DNA of 46,914 bases from Patescibacteria group bacterium (GTDB lineage Bacteria; Patescibacteriota; Patescibacteriia; WFTA01; S139-112), in the NCBI GenBank assembly GCA_015485715.1, contig WFTA01000039.1, forward strand, positions 1 to 46,914, written 5' to 3'. The position numbers were made by a program, and so were the translations under genes. This document shows, piece by piece, positions 6,927-15,395 of the stretch; the first letter of the stretch is position 1; every line of letters begins with the position of its first letter. The notes beneath the pieces are model-generated. The model worked only from the letters and a program-made list of their open reading frames with translations. It did not search any database and had not been told where the DNA came from.

Positions 6927-9501
6927 ACACCACTTTTCCCTTTTTAAGCACTGCTCTTGCTTTATCTCCTTTTTTAATCCTGCCTTCTATAATCTCATCT
7001 GCCAAAGTAGATACTATCATATCCTGAATATTCTTTTTTACCAGTCTTGCTCCCTCCTCTGGTGAGAAACTGAGATTGGCAATTTTATCTATAACCTTTT
7101 TATCCACTGTCAACTCTATTTTATTATCACCCCTGACCTGATCTATGACTTTATCTATCTCAATCTCTGCAATTTTCCTAACTTCTCTCTTATCCAGAGG
7201 CCTAAATACAATAACTCTATCGAGCCTATTCAAAAACTCAAGCCTAAACTCCTTTTTAAGTTCAGATATTACTTCCTCTTTGATGACTGAAAATTGTTTG
7301 TCAAAATCTATTTTCTCCTCCTTGCCAAATCCAATATTTTCAGATTTAAGCTTGGAAAGGCCTACATTGGATGTCAGGATTATAATAGTATTTCTAAAGT
7401 CGGCTTCCTTGCCTTTGGAATCTGTAAGTCTTCCTTCGTCAAGTATCTGCAAAAGTATGTTGAATACTTCGGGGTGAGCTTTCTCTATTTCATCAAACAA
7501 AACTACAGAGTACGGCTGTCTCCTTATCCTGTCTGTGAGTTGCCCCCCTTCCTGATACCCCACATACCCTGCCGGTGCTCCTATCAGTCTGGATACATTG
7601 AAACTTTCTGAAAACTCTGACATATCAAAACGTACCAATGCCTTGGGATTCTGGAATACTTCCTCTGCTAAAACCTTTGCTGTCTCTGTTTTTCCCACCC
7701 CTGAAGGACCTAAAAACATAAAAGATCCCAAAGGCCTGTCGTGCTGGCTTAAACCAGTACGTGATTTTTTGATAACTTTCACAAGCTCATCTATAGCCTC
7801 ATCTTGGCCTACAATACGCAACTTCAGACGTCTGCTTAGATCTTTTAATCTGGCTGCTTCAGATGCAATCAGGTTGGTAACCGGAATACCAGTGATATCT
7901 GAAACCAAATTTGCAATATCTTTACTGGTAATTCTGCCAATGTATCCTTCTCTATTGGCTGTAGTCTGAGACAGATATCTATCTATCTCTTCTCTTAGTC
8001 TCTTTTCTTCCTCTTTTAACATTAGAGCTCTTGGAAAATTCTCCTGCTGAACTGCCTTTCTTTTCTCCTCTATAATCTCATCAAGCTTCATCTCCAATTC
8101 TTTGGCTTTTTTCTTGTGCTCAAGAGATTTTTTAGACAATTTACTTATAGATATTTTAGCTCCTGCTTCGTCTATCAAATCCACTGCCTTATCAGGTAAA
8201 AACTTATTTGATATATATCTGTCTGATAATCTTACTGCTGCCTCTATTGCATCATTTGTTATTTTTATTTTATGATGCTCTTCATAAGCAGATTTAATTC
8301 CTTTTAAAATCTGAATAGTCTCTACAACTGACGGCTCTTTGACTTCTACCACCTGCAGCCTTCTCTCAAGTGCTGAATCCGGCTCTATATGTTTTTTATA
8401 CTCATCATAAGTTGTTGCTCCTATTAATCTTATCTCGCCTCTTGCCAGAGCTGGCTTTAAAATATTGGCAGCATCCAGCGATCCCATAGCAGATCCTGCA
8501 CCCACAATGTTATGTATTTCATCTATAAAAAGTATAATATCCTCATTTTCCATTACTTCCTCTATAACCTGTTTAAGACGAGATTCAAATTCTCCTCTAT
8601 ACATAGCACCTGCAACGAGCAAAGACAAATCAAGATTGTATATTTTCTTGCCAATTAGCACTTCAGGAACATCACCTTCTACTATTTTTTTGGCAAGACC
8701 CTCTACTATGGCGGTTTTCCCTACACCCGGCTCACCTAAAAGTATAGGATTGTTTTTATCTCTTCTGGATAAGATCTGTATCATTCTCTCAATCTCTTTT
8801 TCTCTGCCGATGACCGGTGTTAGCTTCTTTTGATAATAAGGATCCGTAAGTTCAACTCCGACATAATCCAAGATAAGCTCCTGCTTACCTTTCTTGTTCT
8901 TCTTTGTCTTTGATTTTGTCTTGGGCGCAGTTGATGCAAGATCTGCCTCCTCTTCAGGAGAGTCGAATTCACCTGCAACTTCTTCAAATTTATCCACACT
9001 TTTAATAGCGGCTTCCACCTGTGCAGTCAAATTATCAAGTGCCATTTTCTTCCTTGACAGGAAATCTCTTACTACATCCTCGTTAAAAGATATTAATCCC
9101 AGAAGAAGATGCTCTGTTCCTATAAACTTATGCTTATGCTTGGCAGCAATCAAAACTGATTTTTGGATTACATCTTTTGCCTCTTCTGATAATGTTATAT
9201 CTTCTATTTCGTCAATTTTTTCCAAACTCCTTTTCAAGATATCATATTGCTCTCCATATTTCTTCTCTTTCTTGTTATTTGTGTCAGATGATACAACCTG
9301 ACCTTCTCCTTCATTTCGCCAATCATCTACGTCAGTCAGCTTCAACTTATATAAGAGTTCAAAAGCAACAGAACCCTTTACCTGCGTCAATGCCTGCATG
9401 AGGTGCTTGGGCAATACCTCTTTTTCATTTTCCTTAAAAGCAATCTCAACTGCTTTTTTAAGGACATGCTTGTATTTGTTGGTAAATTTAATTTCATTCA
9501 T
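6910..9501 (-). CDS. clpC: ATP-dependent Clp protease ATP-binding subunit ClpC
   Basis: This AAA+ unfoldase of about 863 aa delivers substrates to ClpP or acts as a disaggregase. It has two Clp-N repeats in the first ~170 residues, a charged linker, AAA domain 1 with Walker A GEPGVGKT, a UVR-like coiled middle region, AAA domain 2 with GPSGVGKT, and a C-terminal ClpB-D2-small-like domain. I chose the ATG at 9501 over a TTG two codons upstream. It follows htpX by 17 bases, so the two envelope/protein-quality genes may share a transcript. No clpP is in the window. It ends in TGA, which supports the standard bacterial code. Confidence 0.95.
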   Translation of the reverse strand: MNEIKFTNKYKHVLKKAVEIAFKENEKEVLPKHLMQALTQVKGSVAFELLYKLKLTDVDDWRNEGEGQVVSSDTNNKKEKKYGEQYDILKRSLEKIDEIEDITLSEEAKDVIQKSVLIAAKHKHKFIGTEHLLLGLISFNEDVVRDFLSRKKMALDNLTAQVEAAIKSVDKFEEVAGEFDSPEEEADLASTAPKTKSKTKKNKKGKQELILDYVGVELTDPYYQKKLTPVIGREKEIERMIQILSRRDKNNPILLGEPGVGKTAIVEGLAKKIVEGDVPEVLIGKKIYNLDLSLLVAGAMYRGEFESRLKQVIEEVMENEDIILFIDEIHNIVGAGSAMGSLDAANILKPALARGEIRLIGATTYDEYKKHIEPDSALERRLQVVEVKEPSVVETIQILKGIKSAYEEHHKIKITNDAIEAAVRLSDRYISNKFLPDKAVDLIDEAGAKISISKLSKKSLEHKKKAKELEMKLDEIIEEKRKAVQQENFPRALMLKEEEKRLREEIDRYLSQTTANREGYIGRITSKDIANLVSDITGIPVTNLIASEAARLKDLSRRLKLRIVGQDEAIDELVKVIKKSRTGLSQHDRPLGSFMFLGPSGVGKTETAKVLAEEVFQNPKALVRFDMSEFSESFNVSRLIGAPAGYVGYQEGGQLTDRIRRQPYSVVLFDEIEKAHPEVFNILLQILDEGRLTDSKGKEADFRNTIIILTSNVGLSKLKSENIGFGKEEKIDFDKQFSVIKEEVISELKKEFRLEFLNRLDRVIVFRPLDKREVRKIAEIEIDKVIDQVRGDNKIELTVDKKVIDKIANLSFSPEEGARLVKKNIQDMIVSTLADEIIEGRIKKGDKARAVLKKGKVVYEKTV

Positions 9502-9518
9502 ATACAAAACAAATTAAT

Positions 9519-10409
9519 TTATTGGGTCATACTTCTTAAAGCTGCTATCCTTTCTTCTACAGGGGGATGGGTGGAGAGCAGTTTGTAAAACCAATTTTTA
9601 GCTTTCCTGCCAAAAGGACTTGATATATAAAGGTGGGCAATAGCTGCATTGGAATTTTTTATCTCTGAATTTCCCGCTATCTTTTCCAATGCCCTTGCTA
9701 GGCCCTCAGGATACCGTGTAAGCATTGCTGCTGACGCGTCTGCTAAAAACTCTCTTTTTCTGGATACAGCAAGCTTAATCAGCTCAGCAAACACAGGAGC
9801 AAATACTATCATAACAATTCCTACAATAAGTGCAAGAGAATTAGAATTCTCTGAATTCCGTCTCCCTCCAAAGAAAATCCCCCACCTAAATACATAATCA
9901 GCAATGATTACTACTATACCAGCTAAAACTGCTACAATACTCATAACCCTTATATCATAGTTTTTTATATGCGACAATTCATGAGCTATAACTCCTTCCA
10001 ATTCTTCATTTTCGAGATTTTCTATTATACCAGATGTTAAAGCAATTGAAGAGTGAGCTGGATCACGTCCGGTTGCGAATGCATTCATGGCAGATGTGGG
10101 AATAATATAAATTTTAGGCATTGGAAGACCTGCTGTAATACACAGATTCTCAACCATTCTGTAAACATAAGGATTATCTTCCTTTTTTATGGGTCCTCTA
10201 GCGCCTGACAAAGATAAAGCAATCTTATCTGAATAATAATAACTCCCTAAACTTGATAATATAGAAAATATAAAGGCAGTAATGACTATGGTGGTAACAT
10301 TGCCACCCGAAACTACTGCTGCTGCATAGGCAACACCTATTACTACAATTATAAATATAAAGATTAAAATATTTGTCTTTAATTTGTTTCTGTATATTTG
10401 ACTATACAT
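9519..10409 (-). CDS. htpX: Zinc metalloprotease HtpX (M48 family)
   Basis: This 296-aa membrane protease probably degrades misfolded membrane proteins. It has two hydrophobic segments near the N-terminus (about 14-34 and 39-57), the zinc motif HELSH at 143-147, two more membrane segments at about 155-175 and 188-210, and a downstream glutamate in KREFLADASAA as the third ligand region. Length and layout match HtpX. A consensus promoter lies inside the 3' end of topA, with the -10 box only six bases before the ATG, so its mRNA is predicted to be leaderless. clpC follows after 17 bases. Confidence 0.95.
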   Translation of the reverse strand: MYSQIYRNKLKTNILIFIFIIVVIGVAYAAAVVSGGNVTTIVITAFIFSILSSLGSYYYSDKIALSLSGARGPIKKEDNPYVYRMVENLCITAGLPMPKIYIIPTSAMNAFATGRDPAHSSIALTSGIIENLENEELEGVIAHELSHIKNYDIRVMSIVAVLAGIVVIIADYVFRWGIFFGGRRNSENSNSLALIVGIVMIVFAPVFAELIKLAVSRKREFLADASAAMLTRYPEGLARALEKIAGNSEIKNSNAAIAHLYISSPFGRKAKNWFYKLLSTHPPVEERIAALRSMTQ

Positions 10410-10415
10410 ATGTAA

Positions 10416-10445
10416 ATTATACTACATTTTATCCTCCTCTGTCAA
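10416..10445 (-). promoter_or_regulatory. Consensus promoter of htpX
   Basis: The -35 box TTGACA (10440-10445) and the -10 box TATAAT (10416-10421) are separated by 18 bases. The -35 lies within the last topA codons and the -10 begins directly after the topA TAG. The htpX ATG starts six bases after the -10, so the expected start of transcription falls at or near the A of the ATG. Confidence 0.75.
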
Positions 10446-12707
10446 GACAAAATCGCATTCTTTACTTGAACACTTTATTGCTTTTTTACCTTCAACAAGG
10501 ATGGAAGAACATTTAGGACATTTTTTATCTATGGGTTTGTCCCAAACAGCAAACCTGCAATCAGGATATCTGCTACAGGCATAAAACACTTTCTTTCTTC
10601 TGGTTGTCTTTGCTACAATTTCACCGTCACCGCACTCAGGACACTTAATATCAAGAGACTTACTATTGTTCTGAATGTATTTGCATTCAGGATAACCTGA
10701 ACAAGCTACAAATACACCATATCTGCTTCTTTTCCTAATAAGATCTTTGCCACACTCAGGACAAGATCCCAAATCTTCTTGATTTTCTTCATCCTCACCA
10801 TTATTAATCTGTTTAGTATTTTTACATTCAGGAAAATTTGAACAGGCCATAAACTTACCATACCTTCCAAATTTTATCACCATTCTGCTTCCGCACTTCT
10901 CACAAACCTCATCTGTCTCTTCTTGTAAATCTTTTTTAGATACTGATTCCTCTTTTTCCTTAAGATGCTTGGAGAAAGGAGTATAAAATTCCTCTATAAC
11001 CCCCTTCCACTCCTTATCTCCAACTGCTATCATGTCAAGCTCATCCTCCATTTTAGCTGTAAATTTATAATCAACAATCTCTGGAAAATGCTCAACCAGT
11101 ATTTTACTGACAACCTCTCCCATTTCAGTGGGCTTTAAGTTTCTACCTTCTTTGATAACATATCCCCTCTCCTGAATTGTAGATATGATAGATGCATAGG
11201 TAGACGGTCTTCCTATACCAAGCTCTTCCAGCTTTTTGACCAATGATGCCTCTGTATATCTGGCCGGTGGTTTTGTGAAATGCTGAATAGCCAAAATTGT
11301 ATCTGCATATACTTTTTCCCCTTCTTTTAAATCTGGTAAAATTTTCTCCTTTGACTGAACTGGATATACTTTCATAAAACCGTCAAATTTTATAGTCTGA
11401 CCAGTAGCCCTAAATGTATACTCCCCTGCCTGAATATCTACACCTACTGAATTAAGCTGAGCTTTTTCCATCTGGCTGGCAATTGCCCTTTGCCAGATAA
11501 GCTTGTAAAGCTTGTACTGCTTATCATTTAAATACTGTTTAATTTCGTCAGGATGTAAGGAGACACTGGTGGGCCTGATGGCCTCATGAGCTTCCTGAGC
11601 ATTCTTAACTTTTGTCTTATACTTAACCGCTTTTTCAGGAAGATATTTCTCTCCAAAATTATTTTTGATATATTCCCTCGCATCTGAAATAAACTTATCC
11701 GACAAATTCACAGAATCTGTTCTCATATATGTTATAAGCCCTGTCTGTCCCATATCTCCCAGTTCCACTCCTTCATAAAGCTGTTGAGCTATGTACATAG
11801 TCTGCTTAGCTGAAAAACCCAAAAGCTGGTTGGCGGCCTGTTGAAGTGTTGATGTAATAAAAGGTGCAGGAGCGGACTTTTGCGTTATTTTTCTATCTAC
11901 TTTAACTATCTTAAAATCATTATCTTTAATTTCTGATACAACCTTTTCAACCTCTTCCCTTGTTTTAAGTCCAAGCTTATCAAGAGTTTTGTCTTTTATC
12001 TTGGAAAGTTTAGCAGTAAACTGGCCTTCTTTTTCCTTTATTTTATCCTTTTCCTCATCTTCTTTTAAAATAGATATCTTTATCTCAGAACTCTCTTTAT
12101 CTTTGGAAAGGAGCACATCAACACTCCAGTATTCCTCTGGTTTAAATTTTTTAATCTCCTCCTCTTTTTCAACTATAAGCCTGAGAGCTGCTGACTGGAC
12201 TCTGCCCGCAGAGAGTCCTTTGGCAACTTTTTTCCACAAAAAGGGAGAAAGATTATATCCTACCAGCCTGTCCAGTATACGACGTGCCTGCTGAGCATCT
12301 ACAAGCTTCATATCTATATCTCTTGATGATTTAAGTGCCTCTAAAATAGCTTCTTTAGTAATCTCATGAAAGGTAATTCTTTTAATCTCTTTCTTATTTT
12401 TATTAAGATTGAGTACCTCATATAAATGCCATGCAATTGCTTCTCCTTCCCTGTCTGCATCTGTCGCAAATATAACTTCATCTGCACCAGCTACCAGCTT
12501 TTTTAAATTATTTACCACCTTTCTCTTGTCAGGCGGAATAACATACTGGGGTTTAAAAGAATCGTCTAAATCAACTCCCAGCTTTGTCTTGGGTAAATCC
12601 CTGATATGTCCATATGAAGATTCAACTACAAAATCCTTATCTACATACTTTGATATAGTCTTGGCTTTTGTAGGTGACTCAACAATCAATATCTTTTTTC
12701 CTGCCAT
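10422..12707 (-). CDS. topA: DNA topoisomerase I
   Basis: This 761-aa type IA topoisomerase relaxes negative supercoils. The N-terminal Toprim domain starts ILIVESPTKAKTI and includes the acidic DADREGEAIAWHL motif. The catalytic tyrosine lies in GLITYMRTDSVNLSD. The C-terminus carries four cysteine zinc-ribbon modules, each built on a CxxC pair (VCEKCG, SCPECG, KCPECG, KCPKCS) followed by a second pair of cysteines. The size is typical for bacterial TopA. A good promoter lies upstream at 12736-12763. The gene follows dprA after 60 bases. Confidence 0.97.
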   Translation of the reverse strand: MAGKKILIVESPTKAKTISKYVDKDFVVESSYGHIRDLPKTKLGVDLDDSFKPQYVIPPDKRKVVNNLKKLVAGADEVIFATDADREGEAIAWHLYEVLNLNKNKKEIKRITFHEITKEAILEALKSSRDIDMKLVDAQQARRILDRLVGYNLSPFLWKKVAKGLSAGRVQSAALRLIVEKEEEIKKFKPEEYWSVDVLLSKDKESSEIKISILKEDEEKDKIKEKEGQFTAKLSKIKDKTLDKLGLKTREEVEKVVSEIKDNDFKIVKVDRKITQKSAPAPFITSTLQQAANQLLGFSAKQTMYIAQQLYEGVELGDMGQTGLITYMRTDSVNLSDKFISDAREYIKNNFGEKYLPEKAVKYKTKVKNAQEAHEAIRPTSVSLHPDEIKQYLNDKQYKLYKLIWQRAIASQMEKAQLNSVGVDIQAGEYTFRATGQTIKFDGFMKVYPVQSKEKILPDLKEGEKVYADTILAIQHFTKPPARYTEASLVKKLEELGIGRPSTYASIISTIQERGYVIKEGRNLKPTEMGEVVSKILVEHFPEIVDYKFTAKMEDELDMIAVGDKEWKGVIEEFYTPFSKHLKEKEESVSKKDLQEETDEVCEKCGSRMVIKFGRYGKFMACSNFPECKNTKQINNGEDEENQEDLGSCPECGKDLIRKRSRYGVFVACSGYPECKYIQNNSKSLDIKCPECGDGEIVAKTTRRKKVFYACSRYPDCRFAVWDKPIDKKCPKCSSILVEGKKAIKCSSKECDFVLTEEDKM

Positions 12708-12735
12708 AAAAAGTAAATTAATAACATTGCTTTTT

Positions 12736-12763
12736 ATTATAATTACAAAAAGTTTATTGTCAA
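12736..12763 (-). promoter_or_regulatory. Promoter of topA
   Basis: The -35 box TTGACA (12758-12763) and the -10 box TATAAT (12736-12741) are spaced by 16 bases in the gap after dprA. The predicted start is about 20 bases before the topA ATG, a short leader without a Shine-Dalgarno motif. Confidence 0.7.
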
Positions 12764-12767
12764 ATTG

Positions 12768-13853
12768 CTACCTGTTAAGTGCATAATACATACCTGAAGT
12801 ATTGACAATTTTTCCTTTCAACTGCATAGAAATAAGTAAAGAATTTATTTCGTTTACAGGTAAATTTGTCTTTCTGGCTATATCATCTACATGGAGTGAA
12901 TTTTCATTTCTCAAAACATCAATCACTACTGCTTCCTGCTCATTATCAGGGATTACTTCTCTAGCCTGCCTGTGAAGCGATACTCTTTTTATATTTAAAT
13001 ATTCAATAATGTCCTCATATGAAGTTAAAGGTATTGCTCCCTGCCTGATAAGCAAATTTGTGCCGCGGGACTGGGAAGAAAATATAGATCCGGGAAGAGC
13101 AAAAACATCACGGCCATACTCCAAAGCTGCCTTAGCTGTGATAAGAGATCCTGATGAAGTATCTGCCTCTATTACAGCTACTGCTTTTGAAAAACCTGCT
13201 ATAACCCTGTTTCTATACGGAAAATTTGATTTATAGCCGGGAATACCGGGTGCAAACTCTGACATTATAAGACCGCCTTCTTCTATAATTTTTTCTGCAA
13301 GTCTTGTGTGTGACGAAGGGTATATCTTATCAAGACCTGAACCAAGCACTGCTATGGTTCTTTTGTGTTTTTCAACACATACCCTGTGCGCATATCCGTC
13401 CACACCCAAAGCCAGTCCTGACACAATAGTAATGTTGTACTGCAAAAGCCCTTCCACTATAGATCTGGTTGCCTGTCTGCCATAAGGAGTTATCTTGCGT
13501 GTCCCTACTATAGATATTGACCAATTGTCATAATCACTGGATAAAATACCTTTATAATAAAAAACTACGGGAGAATCAGACAATTCTTTCAAATTAGACG
13601 GATAATCTTCATCATCAAGACATACAGCTTTTAAATTGTATTTCTCCAGAAGTTCAATTTCATGATCAGGATCTATATTTTTCTTTTCTCTCCAAAATTT
13701 ATTTACAATACTTTCAGGCAGTCCACATCTGATGTACCCAGACTTTTCACTTTCCCAAGCTTGTTTTATATCTCCAAAATAATTTAATATCTGCCTGATC
13801 CTAAGAGCACCCAGATACTGAGATCTATTGAAAGCAAGATAATATTTAAGCAT
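12768..13853 (-). CDS. dprA: DNA processing protein DprA/Smf
   Basis: This 361-aa protein binds incoming single-stranded DNA and loads RecA during natural transformation. The central Rossmann-like DprA fold contains SIVGTRKITPYGRQ, IVSGLALGVDGYAH, VLGSGLDKIYP and FPYRNRVIAGFS. A C-terminal winged-helix-like tail (about residues 300-361, VDDIARKTNLPVNEINSLL) matches the DprA C-terminal DML1-like domain. The gene starts five bases after the rpoD stop, so it is likely expressed with rpoD. Together with comF it suggests that DNA uptake may be possible, although the comEC channel gene is not in the window. Confidence 0.95.
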   Translation of the reverse strand: MLKYYLAFNRSQYLGALRIRQILNYFGDIKQAWESEKSGYIRCGLPESIVNKFWREKKNIDPDHEIELLEKYNLKAVCLDDEDYPSNLKELSDSPVVFYYKGILSSDYDNWSISIVGTRKITPYGRQATRSIVEGLLQYNITIVSGLALGVDGYAHRVCVEKHKRTIAVLGSGLDKIYPSSHTRLAEKIIEEGGLIMSEFAPGIPGYKSNFPYRNRVIAGFSKAVAVIEADTSSGSLITAKAALEYGRDVFALPGSIFSSQSRGTNLLIRQGAIPLTSYEDIIEYLNIKRVSLHRQAREVIPDNEQEAVVIDVLRNENSLHVDDIARKTNLPVNEINSLLISMQLKGKIVNTSGMYYALNR

Positions 13854-13858
13854 AGAAA

Positions 13859-15292
13859 CTAATAATCTTTAAGCTTGTTCATACCTGTATGCTCCTGTAT
13901 CTTCTCTAATACTTTGGCTTCTATTTGCCTGATTCTTTCTCTGGTAACACCAAACTCCTGTCCCACCTCCTCCAGTGTGTGATTAATGCCATCTGAAAGC
14001 CCAAATCTCATATCTATAATCTTTTGTTCACGAGGTGATAAATCTTTGATAATCTCCTGAACATGATCTTTCAAAAGCTGAAGAGCAGCAAACTTAGAAG
14101 GAGACAACGAATCATCATCTTTGATAAAATCAACCAGTTTTGCAGAATCATCACTCTTGGTATCACCTATAGCTGCCTCTAAAGATACAGTCTCTTGTGA
14201 TATATTTATAATATGTAGTATTTTTTCAAGAGGTTCACCCATCTCAGCTGCTATTTCTTCAGGAAGTGCTTCTCTTCCTAAATCCTGCAGGAGTTTTCTC
14301 TGAACCTGTTTAAACTTGTTTATAGTCTCTACCATGTGGACAGGTATTCTGATTGTTCTTGACTGATCAGCAAGCGCTCTATTTACTGCCTGTTTTATCC
14401 ACCAAGTAGCATAGGTAGAGAATTTATAACCTCTTCTGTAATCAAACTTTTCAACAGCCTTAAAAAGCCCAATATTCCCCTCTTGAATCAAGTCAAGAAG
14501 CGTCATACCGCCTCTTCCAACAAATTTCTTGGCAATAGATACAACTAACCTCAAATTTGCCTCTATCAACTTATTAAATGCAAGAACATCTCCTTTCTCT
14601 TTTGCCTTTGCAAGCTGCATCTCTTCTTCTGCTGTCAAAAGAGGGATCTTACCTATATCTCTGAGATACATCTGGATAGAGTCATCTGAAATATCAGACA
14701 AATCATACTTGGTCATTATATCAGGTATTTTGTCAATAATGCTTTGAATGGAAGGAGATGAAGACGGAAGTGAAACAGATGCACCCTTCTTCCTATTGCG
14801 TGTATAATCAAGAATACTAATTTCTCCCTCTATTAACTGAACATTATTTACTTCCAAAAGATCGAGTAGCTCTGAATATAAATCAAGATACTCCTCTACC
14901 TCTGGCAATGTATAAAGTACTTCATCTTCTGTAACAAATCCTCTCTGTCTTCCTTTTTGAACAAGATTTTTGATAGCCTGTCTTAACTCCTCTTCCTTTT
15001 CTTTTGTTAAAACAAATTTAACAGACTTATCTGCTTTTTTCACAGGCTTTGTCTTTTTGGAGGTTGTTTTTTTGGTGGTTGTTTTGGTAGAAGAAATTTG
15101 TCTCTTAGTCTTCACTGATTTCTTCATGGCTTTTTTTGTTGTTTTTACTTTCTTTACTGTTTTTTTAATCTGCTTTTTTGCTGTTTTTTTAACACTCTTA
15201 CTCCTGGAAGCAGTTTTTTTAGTAGCAGACTTTTTTGCAGTTGTTTTCTTCCTTCCTGATGTGGATTGTTTTTTATCCGACTTTTTGGGCAT
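13859..15292 (-). CDS. rpoD: Primary RNA polymerase sigma factor with lysine-rich N-terminus
   Basis: This sigma-70 factor is 477 aa from the chosen ATG (MPKKSDKKQS). An in-frame extension to 15343 is possible but adds an unlikely hydrophobic stretch. Residues about 1-95 are an H1-like run rich in Lys, Thr and Ser. A region-1.1-like segment follows (about 100-165), then region 1.2/2 (YLRDIGKIPLL, NLRLVVSIAKKF, the DLIQEGNIGLFKAVEKFD core, YKFSTYATWWIKQA), region 3, and region 4 with the helix-turn-helix TLEEVGQEFGVTRERIRQIE. The gene lies downstream of dnaG, as in the classic macromolecular-synthesis operon. Confidence 0.96.
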   Translation of the reverse strand: MPKKSDKKQSTSGRKKTTAKKSATKKTASRSKSVKKTAKKQIKKTVKKVKTTKKAMKKSVKTKRQISSTKTTTKKTTSKKTKPVKKADKSVKFVLTKEKEEELRQAIKNLVQKGRQRGFVTEDEVLYTLPEVEEYLDLYSELLDLLEVNNVQLIEGEISILDYTRNRKKGASVSLPSSSPSIQSIIDKIPDIMTKYDLSDISDDSIQMYLRDIGKIPLLTAEEEMQLAKAKEKGDVLAFNKLIEANLRLVVSIAKKFVGRGGMTLLDLIQEGNIGLFKAVEKFDYRRGYKFSTYATWWIKQAVNRALADQSRTIRIPVHMVETINKFKQVQRKLLQDLGREALPEEIAAEMGEPLEKILHIINISQETVSLEAAIGDTKSDDSAKLVDFIKDDDSLSPSKFAALQLLKDHVQEIIKDLSPREQKIIDMRFGLSDGINHTLEEVGQEFGVTRERIRQIEAKVLEKIQEHTGMNKLKDY

Positions 15293-15334
15293 AAAAAATA
15301 ATTTAATTATAAAAATATCTAAGAGTACATTATC

Positions 15335-15363
15335 TGTATACACTATACTATATTAAACAGCAA
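15335..15363 (-). promoter_or_regulatory. Candidate promoter of rpoD
   Basis: The -35-like TTGCTG (15358-15363) and the -10-like TATACA (15335-15340) are spaced by 17 bases between dnaG and rpoD. The predicted leader is about 30 bases. A second TATAAT at 15306-15311 is closer to the ATG but lacks a -35 box. Confidence 0.4.
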
Positions 15364-15370
15364 AACAATA

Positions 15371-15395
15371 AAAAGGTTTCATAAATACTATGAAA
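15371..15395 (-). terminator. Weak hairpin terminator candidate after dnaG
   Basis: On the minus strand, TTTCATA and TATGAAA pair around a 5-base loop and are followed by CCTTTTTATTG. The stem overlaps the dnaG stop codon and is AT-only apart from one pair, so it would at best attenuate read-through into rpoD. Confidence 0.35.

Noticed and set aside
8465..9301. Long antisense frames opposite clpC
   Set aside because: They are shadows of a well-supported AAA+ gene, with no domain and Ser-rich composition typical of antisense reading.
14970..15356. 128-aa hydrophobic frame opposite the rpoD start
   Set aside because: It is the antisense reading of the lysine-rich rpoD tail; AAA/AAG codons read as Phe/Leu-rich protein on the other strand.
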